From the NCBI GenBank assembly GCA_019456225.1, contig VRUI01000016.1, positions 1-64,000 on the forward strand: 64,000 nt of DNA, written 5' to 3'. The notes under the pieces are model-generated. The model had not been told where the DNA came from. It saw only the letters and a program-made list of their open reading frames with translations, and did not search any database. This document shows, piece by piece, positions 34,797 through 43,761 of the stretch. Each line of letters starts with the position of its first letter. Position 1 is the stretch's first letter. The translations under genes and the position numbers were made by a program. This stretch comes from Planctomycetota bacterium. GTDB lineage: Bacteria > Planctomycetota > Phycisphaerae > Sedimentisphaerales > Anaerohalosphaeraceae.

Positions 34797-36077
34797 TTAC
34801 AAACCTTTTCGCAGGATTATTACGGGGATGGTTTGCAATATTATGTATATATTTAGCAGGGCCGACCTTCTTTGAATATATAAATAATCATATTTGATTT
34901 TGTGTTTGGGACGCAAGTCATAAAAGCTTCTTATTTGTGCCAAACCTGTCAGGCCTGGCTTTACAGAAAGTCTTAATCCCTGTAAGGCTTTGTGTTGCTT
35001 TACTCGATGAAAATTCTCAGGCCTTGGACCAACGAGGCTCATTTCACCCTTCAAAATATTAAATAACTGAGGAAGTTCGTCTAATCTTGTTTTTCTTAAT
35101 ATCTTTCCAATATTTGTTATTCGAGGATCGTCATTTGTGGCTGGAGAAAAACCTGAGACCTTTTCAGCCTCATTTATCATTGTCCTGAATTTGTAAAGAA
35201 GGAAAGGTTTACTGTTTTTGCCGGCCCGAATCTGTGTATAGAAAACTGGGCCTTTAGATGTAAGATTGATCAAAATAGAAATAATCAACATGGGGATAAC
35301 TGCAAGAAGGAGTAGCACAAGCGATCCAAATATGTCGACAAGAAAGATCATGGTTTCTTCAAGATCAGATTTTCGGCCTATTGAAGTGGCGAGAAATTTT
35401 AGTGTGTTTTCTTGATTTATATTCTCGGAAAGAAGGTCAGAGTAAAGATTCGGCCTGAAACTGACATTTACTTTAAGCATGTTGAGCAGATAAATAAGAA
35501 GATTGAGCTGGGAATCCTTCTCGATATGCTCGCAAATCAATATCTCATCAATATCCTTGTATTGAAGTATGTCAGCAATGTTTGTTACATGCATGATTTG
35601 AATTTGGGAACGATTTACGAATACTTCTTCGTCTGGATTGCCACCTACGACCACAACATTAGTTTTTAAAGTTTTTGCGATTCTGTGTACAATAATATTG
35701 GCGGCTGAAACAAGGATGGTACCAGTGGGAACACCAAGCAAAAAGAGGCTTGAAGGGAAAGGGGACCATTTAATTCTAAACGTATACATGAATGCAAACG
35801 AGAAAAGTGTTCCAACTACCATTCCAATAAAAACCTTCTTGACTAATTGCAAATGTGAACTAAATCTCTTGCGGAAGATGCCTGCAAACGAAAAAGCCAT
35901 CAGGTAAATAATGCCAAGTGCGAGAAAAGATTCTTTGAAAGGGGCAAAACTGGCTTTAGGGATGTCAACGCCATACCTGAGCAAATATCCCACAAAAAAT
36001 GAAATTATGACCAAAACATAGTCTATAAAACAAATGAATATTGGCACTAATATATGTTTAACTTTTTGCATAGACAA
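34797..36077 (-). CDS. Polyprenyl-phosphate sugar phosphotransferase (WbaP/WcaJ family)
   Basis: 426 residues. Four N-terminal membrane segments, a central soluble region, a fifth hydrophobic segment (LVDIFGSLVLLLLAVIPMLI), then the bacterial sugar transferase domain: GPVFYTQIRAGKNSKPFLLYKFRTM, LRKTRLDELPQLFNILKGEMSLVGPRPE and VKPGLTGLAQI. It moves a sugar-1-phosphate to undecaprenyl phosphate and starts repeat-unit assembly on the cytoplasmic face. Which nucleotide sugar (UDP-Glc/Gal or a bacillosamine-like one) is not clear. It is last in the leftward operon and overlaps the upstream GT2 gene by about 20 nt. An ATG 2 codons in (36071) is an alternative start. Confidence 0.92.
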   Translation of the reverse strand: MSMQKVKHILVPIFICFIDYVLVIISFFVGYLLRYGVDIPKASFAPFKESFLALGIIYLMAFSFAGIFRKRFSSHLQLVKKVFIGMVVGTLFSFAFMYTFRIKWSPFPSSLFLLGVPTGTILVSAANIIVHRIAKTLKTNVVVVGGNPDEEVFVNRSQIQIMHVTNIADILQYKDIDEILICEHIEKDSQLNLLIYLLNMLKVNVSFRPNLYSDLLSENINQENTLKFLATSIGRKSDLEETMIFLVDIFGSLVLLLLAVIPMLIISILINLTSKGPVFYTQIRAGKNSKPFLLYKFRTMINEAEKVSGFSPATNDDPRITNIGKILRKTRLDELPQLFNILKGEMSLVGPRPENFHRVKQHKALQGLRLSVKPGLTGLAQIRSFYDLRPKHKIKYDYLYIQRRSALLNIYIILQTIPVIILRKGL

Positions 36078-36813
36078 ACTGTGAAATTTTAGAAAAGGGT
36101 TTTCTTATAATTGTCAGCGGCGACATTTTCAGATCATTCTTTTTCCAGGCACGATAACACTCAATGTTGGCTTTGATAATCTGATAAAGATTTCTATTAC
36201 TTATACCACCGCATCTCATTTTTACAAGTATATTAGGAATATATTTTGTTCTTAGGTTATATCTTTGCAGGAATCGAAGCATTAATTCATAGTCTGCGCC
36301 AATATTATAGCTAAGGTCAAAAACACCATAGGTGTAATAAGCACTTCTTTTGACGAAAAAAGTGGGGTGAGGTGGGTGCCAGCCTTTTCTAAATAGACTA
36401 TCGTGATATGGCTGTGATTTCCACCTCCTGACGATTTTGTTTGGATTGTTTTCGGCAACATATTCAAGATCGCCATAACAACAATCTATATCTTTGGTTT
36501 GCATTACCTGGGCGACTTTACTGATGACCTCCTTGTTGGCATAGATATCATCAGAATTTAAAAAACCAATTATGCTTCCCGATGCCAGATTGATTCCTTT
36601 ATTCATGGCATCGTAAATACCTGAGTCGGGTTCAGAAATGTGTCTGGAAATTCGATCACGGTATTTTGCTAATATCTCAAGCGTCGGATCGGTGGATTTG
36701 CCATCAACAACAATGTATTCAATGTCACTATAGTCCTGGCTCAGGACACTTTTAATAGTATCCTCAATCGTGGCGGCACTATTAAAGCATACGGTTATTA
36801 TTGAAATTTTCAT
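36058..36813 (-). CDS. Glycosyltransferase family 2 (WcaA-like)
   Basis: 251 residues. GT-A fold with MKISIITVCFNSAATIEDTI, YIVVDGKSTDPTLEIL, EPDSGIYDAMNKGINLASGS and IGFLNSDDIY (DD metal-binding motif). GWHPPHPTFFVKRSAY and NIGADYELMLRFL are typical of this subgroup. It adds a sugar to the lipid-linked repeat unit in the cytoplasm. Its start is 2 bp from the upstream GT4 stop. Confidence 0.9.
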   Translation of the reverse strand: MKISIITVCFNSAATIEDTIKSVLSQDYSDIEYIVVDGKSTDPTLEILAKYRDRISRHISEPDSGIYDAMNKGINLASGSIIGFLNSDDIYANKEVISKVAQVMQTKDIDCCYGDLEYVAENNPNKIVRRWKSQPYHDSLFRKGWHPPHPTFFVKRSAYYTYGVFDLSYNIGADYELMLRFLQRYNLRTKYIPNILVKMRCGGISNRNLYQIIKANIECYRAWKKNDLKMSPLTIIRKPFSKISQFVYAKS

Positions 36814-36815
36814 TT

Positions 36816-38009
36816 CTATTCTGTAAGTTTGATAAAAAGATTGTTCCAGTTTTGTTCATAGATAGAATTTGAAAAAAGAGTTCTGTAACGTTCAAGCGCT
36901 GTCTGTGCGAGAGAAATTCTAATATGTTGATTATTAATGAGTTTGACAGTTTGTTTAGCAATTTCCTCATGACTTAAATTCTCCAGGAGCACCGCAGCGT
37001 CCTCAGACAGCATTGATGGGATTAGACCTGCTTTGCTGCTGATAATCGCACAGCCAGATGCCAATGCTTCAAGAAGAACAATCGGCTGTGCTTCTATACG
37101 ACTGGGAAAAACAAAAATGTGAGACTCTCTTAGTAAGCCAAGCTTTTCTTTGCCGAATGCGCCTTTTTTCCATGTGACAGAGATGTTGTCATTCTCGTTA
37201 AGTTTGGAAATAGCATCCTCAATGTTTTCTGTTGCTTCTGCGGGTTCACAGGAAAAACCTACTTGTATAATGTCCCCACACAGAGTCGCTTCAATCTGTC
37301 TGGAGGAATTAGTATCTTTTAATAGCCCAAGCATACCAAGGAATTCATTATATCCTTTTGTGTCGATAAGATTGCTGAGAAATAATATTTTCACTACTTT
37401 ATCAGAGAGATGTTTTGTCTTTAGCTGACTATCTGAAATAGCTTCAATCTCGCATGTGTTGGCAATTACGCTGATACTCTCTTTCTTAATGCCGCACTGA
37501 ACCAGAAACTGTTCCTGAATTTCACTAAGTACGACTACAATGTTTGCAATAGAAAGTACTCTGAGAAAAGCACGCATTTTCCAACTGGCTTTAGGCCATT
37601 TAGCAAACCAATGCCCATGGAGCGAAATGACCAGGGGTATGTTCCGTCGAAACAGTTTCAAACAAATGAAAGGTACACCGTCTCTTAGTATTGAGTTCCA
37701 ACTTTGTCCAAAGTTTAGGTAGATTGCAATATTGCGGCGAAAAATGAGAGAAATAATTAATGTCCATAATTTTAGAATGTCAAATGTGTATTTAATGAAA
37801 ACCCAAATTTTAAATTTCTCATTGCGATTAACGGCAGGAATATGGTATGGCTTTATATTCCATCTATGCGATAGAGATTGCAGGATCAGATTGGAAGCGA
37901 CTTCTTGACCAGTTAGAAAAGCGGCTTTCGGGTAGAAGAAATGAATTGAAGTTTTTTTATTGCACATTGATTCACAAAGATACTTGAGGAATATTTTAAT
38001 TAAAAACAC
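36816..38009 (-). CDS. Glycosyltransferase family 4
   Basis: 397 residues from a GTG at 38009, or 383 from the ATG at 37967 (MCNKKTSIHFFYPK); neither has a good ribosome-binding site, so the start is unsettled. NIPLVISLHGHWFAKWP and IANIVVVLSEIQEQFL mark the acceptor domain. VVKILFLSNLIDTKGYNEFL and SHIFVFPSRIEAQPIVLLEALASGCAIISSKAG, with the EX7E motif, mark the donor domain. A repeat-unit assembly transferase; sugar unknown. Confidence 0.87.
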   Translation of the reverse strand: MFLIKIFLKYLCESMCNKKTSIHFFYPKAAFLTGQEVASNLILQSLSHRWNIKPYHIPAVNRNEKFKIWVFIKYTFDILKLWTLIISLIFRRNIAIYLNFGQSWNSILRDGVPFICLKLFRRNIPLVISLHGHWFAKWPKASWKMRAFLRVLSIANIVVVLSEIQEQFLVQCGIKKESISVIANTCEIEAISDSQLKTKHLSDKVVKILFLSNLIDTKGYNEFLGMLGLLKDTNSSRQIEATLCGDIIQVGFSCEPAEATENIEDAISKLNENDNISVTWKKGAFGKEKLGLLRESHIFVFPSRIEAQPIVLLEALASGCAIISSKAGLIPSMLSEDAAVLLENLSHEEIAKQTVKLINNQHIRISLAQTALERYRTLFSNSIYEQNWNNLFIKLTE

Positions 38010-38085
38010 AAAGAACTGAAACCACGATAAATCTGAAATATATGTGTTACTAGTGGCGTATTTTCAAGCATGGAAGTACAAGTTA

Positions 38086-39336
38086 CTATTTTGACAAAAG
38101 CTCGCATCTTTTATTATGGATTGCTATTGCAAACATCGTGTAAAACAAGAAAATATTTGTCGATCTAATCACAGAGCCATAATGGCAAAGACTTAGAACT
38201 CCAACACCAACAGCGACTGTCGCCGGTAACATCATCATTCGTGTACGTGATGAACTTTTAATAAAACAAAGAACAGGATACAACATAAGCAATAATGATA
38301 TTATCAAAATGAAAAAACCGGAGTGATAAGCCATCTTTAATACGGCAAACTCAGTTGTAAACGGTACGTCGGATAATCGAACTGCCTGGGCATGGCCAGT
38401 GAAAAACAAAAGGGTATCTGTGAAATAATCTGAAGTTCCCAGCCTTGTGGCAGATTGAAGCTCTATTGATTGAAACTTTTTGGTCCATATTGTCAGAAGG
38501 GACCAATCAAAATTGCAAAAATGATCTATCATAAAAAACATAACACTGCTAGTGACGCAAATAGTAAATATCGCTTTAATATCTCTTCGTTTCAAACAAC
38601 TCATCTTATAGATGAAAATTATTACAACTCCTGCCAATGAAGCGAGAATATTTGTCACTGAAAATGTTGTCAATAGTGAAATAAAAAAAAATGGAACAAA
38701 AATAATTAGATAACGAGTATTTTTTCTGGTTGCCAACATTGCAAGCCAAAAGGGTGAAAGGATAGCCAGCATGTTTCCGGAATCATATGATGACCCTGTA
38801 ATGCCGTTAGCACGATAAACAAATGCGACATGATTCAAAAGTGGTCTATTATCCTGTCTTAGTAAGGTTTGGTAATGCATATAAAAATCTTTTCCCGCCG
38901 GGATGATGTTAGTATTTAACAGGATGAAGTCCAATATACAGGATGTCGAGATAATCACTGATACTGTAAATAGCATTCGAATCAGAACGTTTTCATCTAT
39001 ATCGAGAAACAAATATATTACGAAAGGTATCAGTGCCATATGTGAAAAGTAAAGAATTGACTCTGACATTCCGCCTAAAAGTAGTTCACAGAGCAACCAG
39101 TAAATATATATCAGCAAATTGATAATCAAAAGTTGATATAATGTTTTGCCGCCTTTAAATAGTTTATTTCGTGTAGTTAATCCAATTAATGAAACGGATA
39201 TCCCAAAAAGTGTGACTCCGTAATATAGCAATTGCGTTGGGATGATTTCTTTCGTAAACAAAGCTATTAAGCCCCTGTTTATGCTAAGAAATAATACAGT
39301 TAGCGACAGAATTTTAACAAGATCGGATTTTTTCAT
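38086..39336 (-). CDS. Probable O-antigen polymerase (Wzy-like)
   Basis: 416 residues, almost wholly hydrophobic, with about ten to eleven membrane segments. One larger extracytoplasmic stretch (about 150-185) has RQDNRPLLNHVAFVYRANGITGSSYDSG and another lies near 265-305 (KFQSIELQSATRLGTSDYF). Wzy proteins have little sequence conservation, so the call rests on topology, the single copy and the company of Wzx, Wzz and a WbaP-type enzyme. It would join repeat units in the periplasm. The stop of a decayed glycosyltransferase copy lies 7 nt upstream of its ATG. Confidence 0.7.
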   Translation of the reverse strand: MKKSDLVKILSLTVLFLSINRGLIALFTKEIIPTQLLYYGVTLFGISVSLIGLTTRNKLFKGGKTLYQLLIINLLIYIYWLLCELLLGGMSESILYFSHMALIPFVIYLFLDIDENVLIRMLFTVSVIISTSCILDFILLNTNIIPAGKDFYMHYQTLLRQDNRPLLNHVAFVYRANGITGSSYDSGNMLAILSPFWLAMLATRKNTRYLIIFVPFFFISLLTTFSVTNILASLAGVVIIFIYKMSCLKRRDIKAIFTICVTSSVMFFMIDHFCNFDWSLLTIWTKKFQSIELQSATRLGTSDYFTDTLLFFTGHAQAVRLSDVPFTTEFAVLKMAYHSGFFILIISLLLMLYPVLCFIKSSSRTRMMMLPATVAVGVGVLSLCHYGSVIRSTNIFLFYTMFAIAIHNKRCELLSK

Positions 39337-39343
39337 AAGAAGA

Positions 39344-39529
39344 TCATTCAGAAAGTTTTTTTGAATGAAGATAGCGTAATCTTTGCCTTAAAATGACCCC
39401 ACCTTTCATTTCGTGAATCAGGACGTAAAAAAATGAGGGTAGGTATGTTATGAAATATGAAACAAAATGTTTAATACTTGTAAACATATAAGGTTTTAAA
39501 ACGGTGTTCAGCTTTATTTGCGATTTTTG
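39344..39529 (-). pseudogene. Decayed 3' end of a GT2 gene (duplicate of the gene at 41124-42131)
   Basis: Read on the minus strand from 39514, this segment gives KLNTVLKPYMFTSIKHF, then ITYLPSFFYVLIHEMKGG and ILRQRLRYLHSKKLSE-stop (39346-39344). This matches the C-terminus of the GT2 protein at 41124-42131, which ends ILRQRLRYLHSKKLSGNDCQ. In my hand alignment 31 of 45 residues are identical. Upstream, the frame is closed by TAA at 39532-39530, and no glycosyltransferase domain precedes it, so only the tail survives. It fills part of the 327-bp gap between the radical SAM gene and wzy. Confidence 0.85.
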
Positions 39530-39663
39530 TTATATATTTTCAGTATGAATTAACAATGTTGTCTGCCTGCCTTTACTTTTTTTTAAACATAACGTTATTA
39601 TGCGGGGAGATTATTTTGACGATGACATAAGATCTCATGATAAAAAGGGACTCCATTTTACTG

Positions 39664-41127
39664 TTACTGATTTACTAACTTTGATCGGATATGGCTTATT
39701 ACTGGAAGTTGAACAAGTCTACGGAACAAAAAGTTAGCGGTTGAATTGAAATAAACCTTAACCATCACGGTTTGTATCAAAATTTTCCAAAGAGGTCTGT
39801 GTCCCTTATAAACACGGTAATTGAACCGTATATGCGAATTTTGTATCTGTTTCTTCGTAAAATTGGGGGAATCAATAACAGCGTGTATACGTTCCATTCG
39901 AATATCGCTGGCACTATTTATGAAACCTTTTTCAATACAAGTATTGTATAACTCTGTTCCGGGGTAGGGGAAGAATATTCCAGTATAATGAGCGTCCGGC
40001 TGACATTGTCTGTTTAGCGATACAGTTTCCATATGATCATCATATGTTTCTTCGGGGAGACCGATCATATTAAAAACCCAAACTTTGAGTCCGTGTTTAC
40101 GGGCCATAGATACAACATCTAAGAAATTTTTATTTGAATAGTTTCGCTTTAGTACCTCACGCCGAACCCGTTCACTCCCTGCTTCGAGGCCAATGTTGAT
40201 TTTGTAAAAGTTTGCTTTTTCTAGAAGGATAAATATATTTTCATCAATTGATTGCGAAGAAATTCGGAAATTACCGCCATAAGAGATCGAATTGTCAATT
40301 GTCGAGTTGAACTCCTCGAGTTTGGCAAGCAAATCTATCAGCCATGGTTTATCCAAGGCTATAGATTCTACTTCGAAATAGATCTGTTTTTGTGCAGGGA
40401 ATTCGTCGTGAAGAAAAGCGATTTCTTCAATGATGTTTTTGGGAGAACGTGTTCTAATATATTTTCCCGTGGCCACTTTTTTGATAGCATGATTACAACA
40501 ATAGGTGCAGCTATATGGGCAGCCTCGTCCGAGCAATACAGACAATCCCGCTCCGACTTGTTCTTTCATCCACGGCTTCCACATTGCCCGATCTGGAAAT
40601 GGTAAGCTATCAAGTTTTTCAAGAAAAGGACGAGTAGGATTTTTCTCAACCGATCCATTTCGAGATTTAATCCACAAATTAGCTATCTCTCGTGGAAAGT
40701 GTTCCTTTTCTAATTGAGCACATAATTCCACCATTGGATGCTCTCCCTCGCCTATACAAAGAGCATCAAAAAAGTCAGAGAGCACTTCGGAAGGATTCAG
40801 CGTTGCGTGTACGCCCCCGATAACAAGAAAATTGTCGGGCCATTGGTTTTTTATAAAGCCTGCTGTTTTTTTGATAAAAGTATATTGAGAAGCGACAGCA
40901 GTAAAGCAAATGATCTGTGGTCCAAACTCCTCTATGGCTGTTCTTACGAGCTTTTCATTATTCCGCCAACGGTTATTGCTTCCCAATACCAATAGTTGAG
41001 TTTGATGACCATGAGTTTTTAATACAGAAGAAATATAGGAAATTCCAAACTGGATATCTGACCATGATCGAATAGGTTTTGATACCGACTGGGCATCCTC
41101 AAAAGAATATACAAACAATATTTTCAT
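39664..41127 (-). CDS. Cobalamin-binding-domain radical SAM protein
   Basis: About 487 residues from the ATG at 41127, whose ATGA overlaps the GT2 stop. The N-terminal 140 residues form a B12-binding-like Rossmann domain (ILFVYSFEDAQSV, FLVIGGVHATLNPSEVL, CIGEGEHPMVEL). The radical SAM core has GRGCPYSCTYCCNH with the [4Fe-4S] cysteines near C203, C207 and C210, followed by YFEVESIALDKPW, INIGLEAGSERVRREVLKR and NMIGLPEET. Class B enzymes of this type methylate unactivated carbons or do other radical chemistry. Within this operon it probably modifies a nucleotide sugar or lipid-linked glycan. The reaction cannot be predicted. Confidence 0.85.
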   Translation of the reverse strand: MKILFVYSFEDAQSVSKPIRSWSDIQFGISYISSVLKTHGHQTQLLVLGSNNRWRNNEKLVRTAIEEFGPQIICFTAVASQYTFIKKTAGFIKNQWPDNFLVIGGVHATLNPSEVLSDFFDALCIGEGEHPMVELCAQLEKEHFPREIANLWIKSRNGSVEKNPTRPFLEKLDSLPFPDRAMWKPWMKEQVGAGLSVLLGRGCPYSCTYCCNHAIKKVATGKYIRTRSPKNIIEEIAFLHDEFPAQKQIYFEVESIALDKPWLIDLLAKLEEFNSTIDNSISYGGNFRISSQSIDENIFILLEKANFYKINIGLEAGSERVRREVLKRNYSNKNFLDVVSMARKHGLKVWVFNMIGLPEETYDDHMETVSLNRQCQPDAHYTGIFFPYPGTELYNTCIEKGFINSASDIRMERIHAVIDSPNFTKKQIQNSHIRFNYRVYKGHRPLWKILIQTVMVKVYFNSTANFLFRRLVQLPVISHIRSKLVNQ

Positions 41128-42131
41128 TGACAATCATTCCCCGAAAGTTTTTTCGAATGAAGATATCGCAATCTCTGTCGTAGAATAATTCCACCCTTCT
41201 TTTCATGAAGCCAAACATAAAGCAACACCGGCATATAGGTCATTAAATACAATACAAAATACTTTGTACTTACAAACAGATAAGATCGCAAAACGCCGCG
41301 TGCCTTACTTTTTTCTCCTCGCAATATATATTCTGTTGCCATTACAGATGCAATTCTGCTACGAAACAATCTGATCTCGTCTCGATACGTTTCTTCAAAT
41401 TTCGGAATACTGTTGTGGAGCTTGTCCAATATACACAAGCACTCCTCTTCGATTTTATGAAATTTCTTTACGGTGCTCATGTTGGGGTGTAAACGGTATA
41501 CTACTAACGGTTCCTTCTGATAACCGGCCTGAGTCTTATATAACAGCCTTAGGAAGAAATCATATTCTTCAGAAAGATCGAGTTTCTTGTCGAACCAATG
41601 ATCCATATCGTTCAACAATGATTTTCTAAGGATCACGGTTTGCAGATTTACTGGATAGTGAGTTAAAAAAGTGCGGAAAACCGAGCCTTGAGGCATTTTT
41701 GTTCGCATCGAGTATACCAGACGCTGTTTTTCATCCTGCATGACGTAGGCATTTGAATAAAGGAATCCAAGATTTGAATTATTATTAAAATGATGGATCT
41801 GAGTGTCAAGTTTATGCGGAAGCCATAAGTCGTCACAATCCAGAAAGGCAATAAATTGACCTTGTACCTTTTCGATCGCCTTGTTTCTGGCTGCACCCAG
41901 GGGGATGGTTCTTTCCCCTTTGAAATAACGTAATTTATCATTATAGCTTCTGGCAATCTCACCGCTGCCATCGGTTGAGGCGTTATCCCAGAAAATTATT
42001 TCCCAGTTTTTGTAAGTCTGTGCGTAAATGGAATCTATTGCTTCTTTGAGATACTTGGCACTGTTGAAGCAATTCATAATAACGCTTACCAAGGGTTTGC
42101 TTGCTGAATTGTTTGTTTCTTTCGTTGTCAT
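41124..42131 (-). CDS. Glycosyltransferase family 2
   Basis: 335 residues. KPLVSVIMNCFNSAKYLKEAIDS, IIFWDNASTDGSGEIAR, PLGAARNKAIEKVQGQFIAFLDCDDLWLPHKLD (DCDD metal site) define the GT-A domain. A C-terminal helical/amphipathic part (about 255-335) ends in LRQRLRYLHSKKLSGNDCQ and probably attaches to the membrane. That tail is found again, degraded, at 39344-39529. The gene is translationally coupled to the radical SAM gene (4-nt overlap). Confidence 0.9.
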   Translation of the reverse strand: MTTKETNNSASKPLVSVIMNCFNSAKYLKEAIDSIYAQTYKNWEIIFWDNASTDGSGEIARSYNDKLRYFKGERTIPLGAARNKAIEKVQGQFIAFLDCDDLWLPHKLDTQIHHFNNNSNLGFLYSNAYVMQDEKQRLVYSMRTKMPQGSVFRTFLTHYPVNLQTVILRKSLLNDMDHWFDKKLDLSEEYDFFLRLLYKTQAGYQKEPLVVYRLHPNMSTVKKFHKIEEECLCILDKLHNSIPKFEETYRDEIRLFRSRIASVMATEYILRGEKSKARGVLRSYLFVSTKYFVLYLMTYMPVLLYVWLHEKKGGIILRQRLRYLHSKKLSGNDCQ

Positions 42132-42174
42132 TATGGTTTTTCTCTAAGTAACTTAAACTGACTGAAGTATAAAA

Positions 42175-42654
42175 CTACACCTGTTTCCAATCAAAAAAAA
42201 TGTGATCATTTAAAAAAGGAAGTTGTTCAGATTCATTTGGATCATGCGGAATGTCAGAACAATTGACCATTAACGCAGGTATTTCGGAAATTCCCTGAAA
42301 ACCATACCAAAGCATCGGTGGAATACAAACCAAATAATACTTGTCTGGACGTCCCAAAATGATTTCCTGTAGCTGCCCTTTAGTTAGTGAGTTCGATCGA
42401 TCATCAAAAACTACCAGACGAATTCTTCCTACTGGCAAGGCAAACAATTGTGTCATTTTTTTGTGCCGTTTCCAGGCCTTAATCACGCCTGGGTTTGTGT
42501 TAGAGAAATATACCTCACCAAATTTAGAAAAAAGCGGGGAATCCGAACGCAGCATATGCAAAATATCGCCTCGCTCATCTTCAATCTGTTTGAGAGGGGA
42601 AATAACCAGCCCGTTTATTTTGCTCTGTATTTCCGGGTTTATGATACAGCCCAC
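42175..42654 (-). CDS. RmlC-like cupin, probable nucleotide-sugar epimerase
   Basis: 159 residues. A dTDP-4-dehydrorhamnose 3,5-epimerase-like single cupin: ISPLKQIEDERGDILHMLRS, FGEVYFSNTNPGVIKAWKRHKKMTQLF and IPPMLWYGFQGI. The usual RmlC GxxRGxHxQ is replaced by GVIKAWKRHKKM, keeping the histidine. Similar proteins occur beside RfbF and RfbG and probably epimerise a CDP-4-keto-6-deoxyhexose. It overlaps the end of the dehydratase gene by 16 nt, supporting a shared pathway. Exact position and direction of epimerisation are unknown. Confidence 0.75.
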   Translation of the reverse strand: MGCIINPEIQSKINGLVISPLKQIEDERGDILHMLRSDSPLFSKFGEVYFSNTNPGVIKAWKRHKKMTQLFALPVGRIRLVVFDDRSNSLTKGQLQEIILGRPDKYYLVCIPPMLWYGFQGISEIPALMVNCSDIPHDPNESEQLPFLNDHIFFDWKQV

Positions 42655-43733
42655 AGCAGTCCCTCCGCACTGGCCAAGGATGAATACTCGTCTATTTGAC
42701 GAGTAGTTAAATCAAACATACGATCTTTTCCCTGATTATAGTAAGATAGATACCATTCGGCCGTCATGCTTGTCATTTTTTCAAAAGAAAGAATCGCATT
42801 CCAGTTGAGAGAATTCAATGCTTTGTCGCAGCACAGCTTCAAAAGAGTGGCCTCTTTTTGACTACTGGAATTGACTTGATTGCTTTGCCATTTTGCACCG
42901 GGCCATTTTTTTACCATCTGCGAGATAAGTTGTCCCACTGATTGATTTATGGAACCGGCAGGGCCAAAGTTAAATGCCTCTCCAGCAATCTTTTTATTGT
43001 TTTCAATTAACATGGCTCCCAGCCAAAGGTAGCCGCTTAAAGGTTCAAGAACGTGCTGCCAGGGCCGGGTGGCATCAGGGCTTCTAATAATGACTGATTC
43101 TCCACGTGACCATGCCTTAACAGCATCAGGAACAATTCTGTTTTCGGCCCAATCGCCGCCGCCAATCACATTGCCGGCTCGAGTGCTTGATACTCTCGGA
43201 CCATTTTGGAAGAAAGAATTATTATATGAATAGATTATAAGTTCGGCGCATCCTTTAGATGCACTGTAAGGATCTTCGCCGCCTAGAAAGTCACTCTCTC
43301 GATACCCCCATGTCCACTCCACATTGCGATAACATTTATCACTCGTTATTATCACTGCCGCCTGAATTGACGGGCACTGACGAATGCACTCCAATATATT
43401 CAGGGTTCCTAATGTATTAGTTTCAAACGTTGTAATCGGGTCAGTATAAGATCTTCGAACCAGGGATTGGGCTGCCAGATGAAATATAATGTCCGGCTGA
43501 AAATTCTGTATAGCTTTGAGCAGTTGGCCGCGATTACGAACGTCGTCTTCAATATGCTGGATTTCGCCCTTTAAACCTAGAATTTCAAAGTTGGAAGGGG
43601 TTGTTGGAATGTCTTTGGAATAACCGCATACTTCCGCTCCTAATTGGAGCAGCCAGGAGCATAACCATGATCCTTTAAATCCGGTATGACCGGTTACAAA
43701 AACCTTTTTTCCTTTATATATGTCATTAAACAT
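42639..43733 (-). CDS. rfbG: CDP-glucose 4,6-dehydratase
   Basis: About 364 residues. Extended SDR: KKVFVTGHTGFKGSWLCSWL (NAD-binding GxxGxxG), IIFHLAAQSLVRRSYTDP, VIITSDKCYRNVEW and EDPYSASKGCAEL with the catalytic YxxxK. RAGNVIGGGDWAENRIVPD is characteristic of the CDP-glucose enzyme. It forms CDP-4-keto-6-deoxy-D-glucose. RfbF lies 28 bp upstream, and the aminotransferase is upstream of that. I prefer the ATG at 43733 over a TTG one codon earlier. Confidence 0.93.
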   Translation of the reverse strand: MFNDIYKGKKVFVTGHTGFKGSWLCSWLLQLGAEVCGYSKDIPTTPSNFEILGLKGEIQHIEDDVRNRGQLLKAIQNFQPDIIFHLAAQSLVRRSYTDPITTFETNTLGTLNILECIRQCPSIQAAVIITSDKCYRNVEWTWGYRESDFLGGEDPYSASKGCAELIIYSYNNSFFQNGPRVSSTRAGNVIGGGDWAENRIVPDAVKAWSRGESVIIRSPDATRPWQHVLEPLSGYLWLGAMLIENNKKIAGEAFNFGPAGSINQSVGQLISQMVKKWPGAKWQSNQVNSSSQKEATLLKLCCDKALNSLNWNAILSFEKMTSMTAEWYLSYYNQGKDRMFDLTTRQIDEYSSLASAEGLLWAVS

Positions 43734-43761
43734 CAATCACCTGCTTTTTAAGGAGTTTGCT

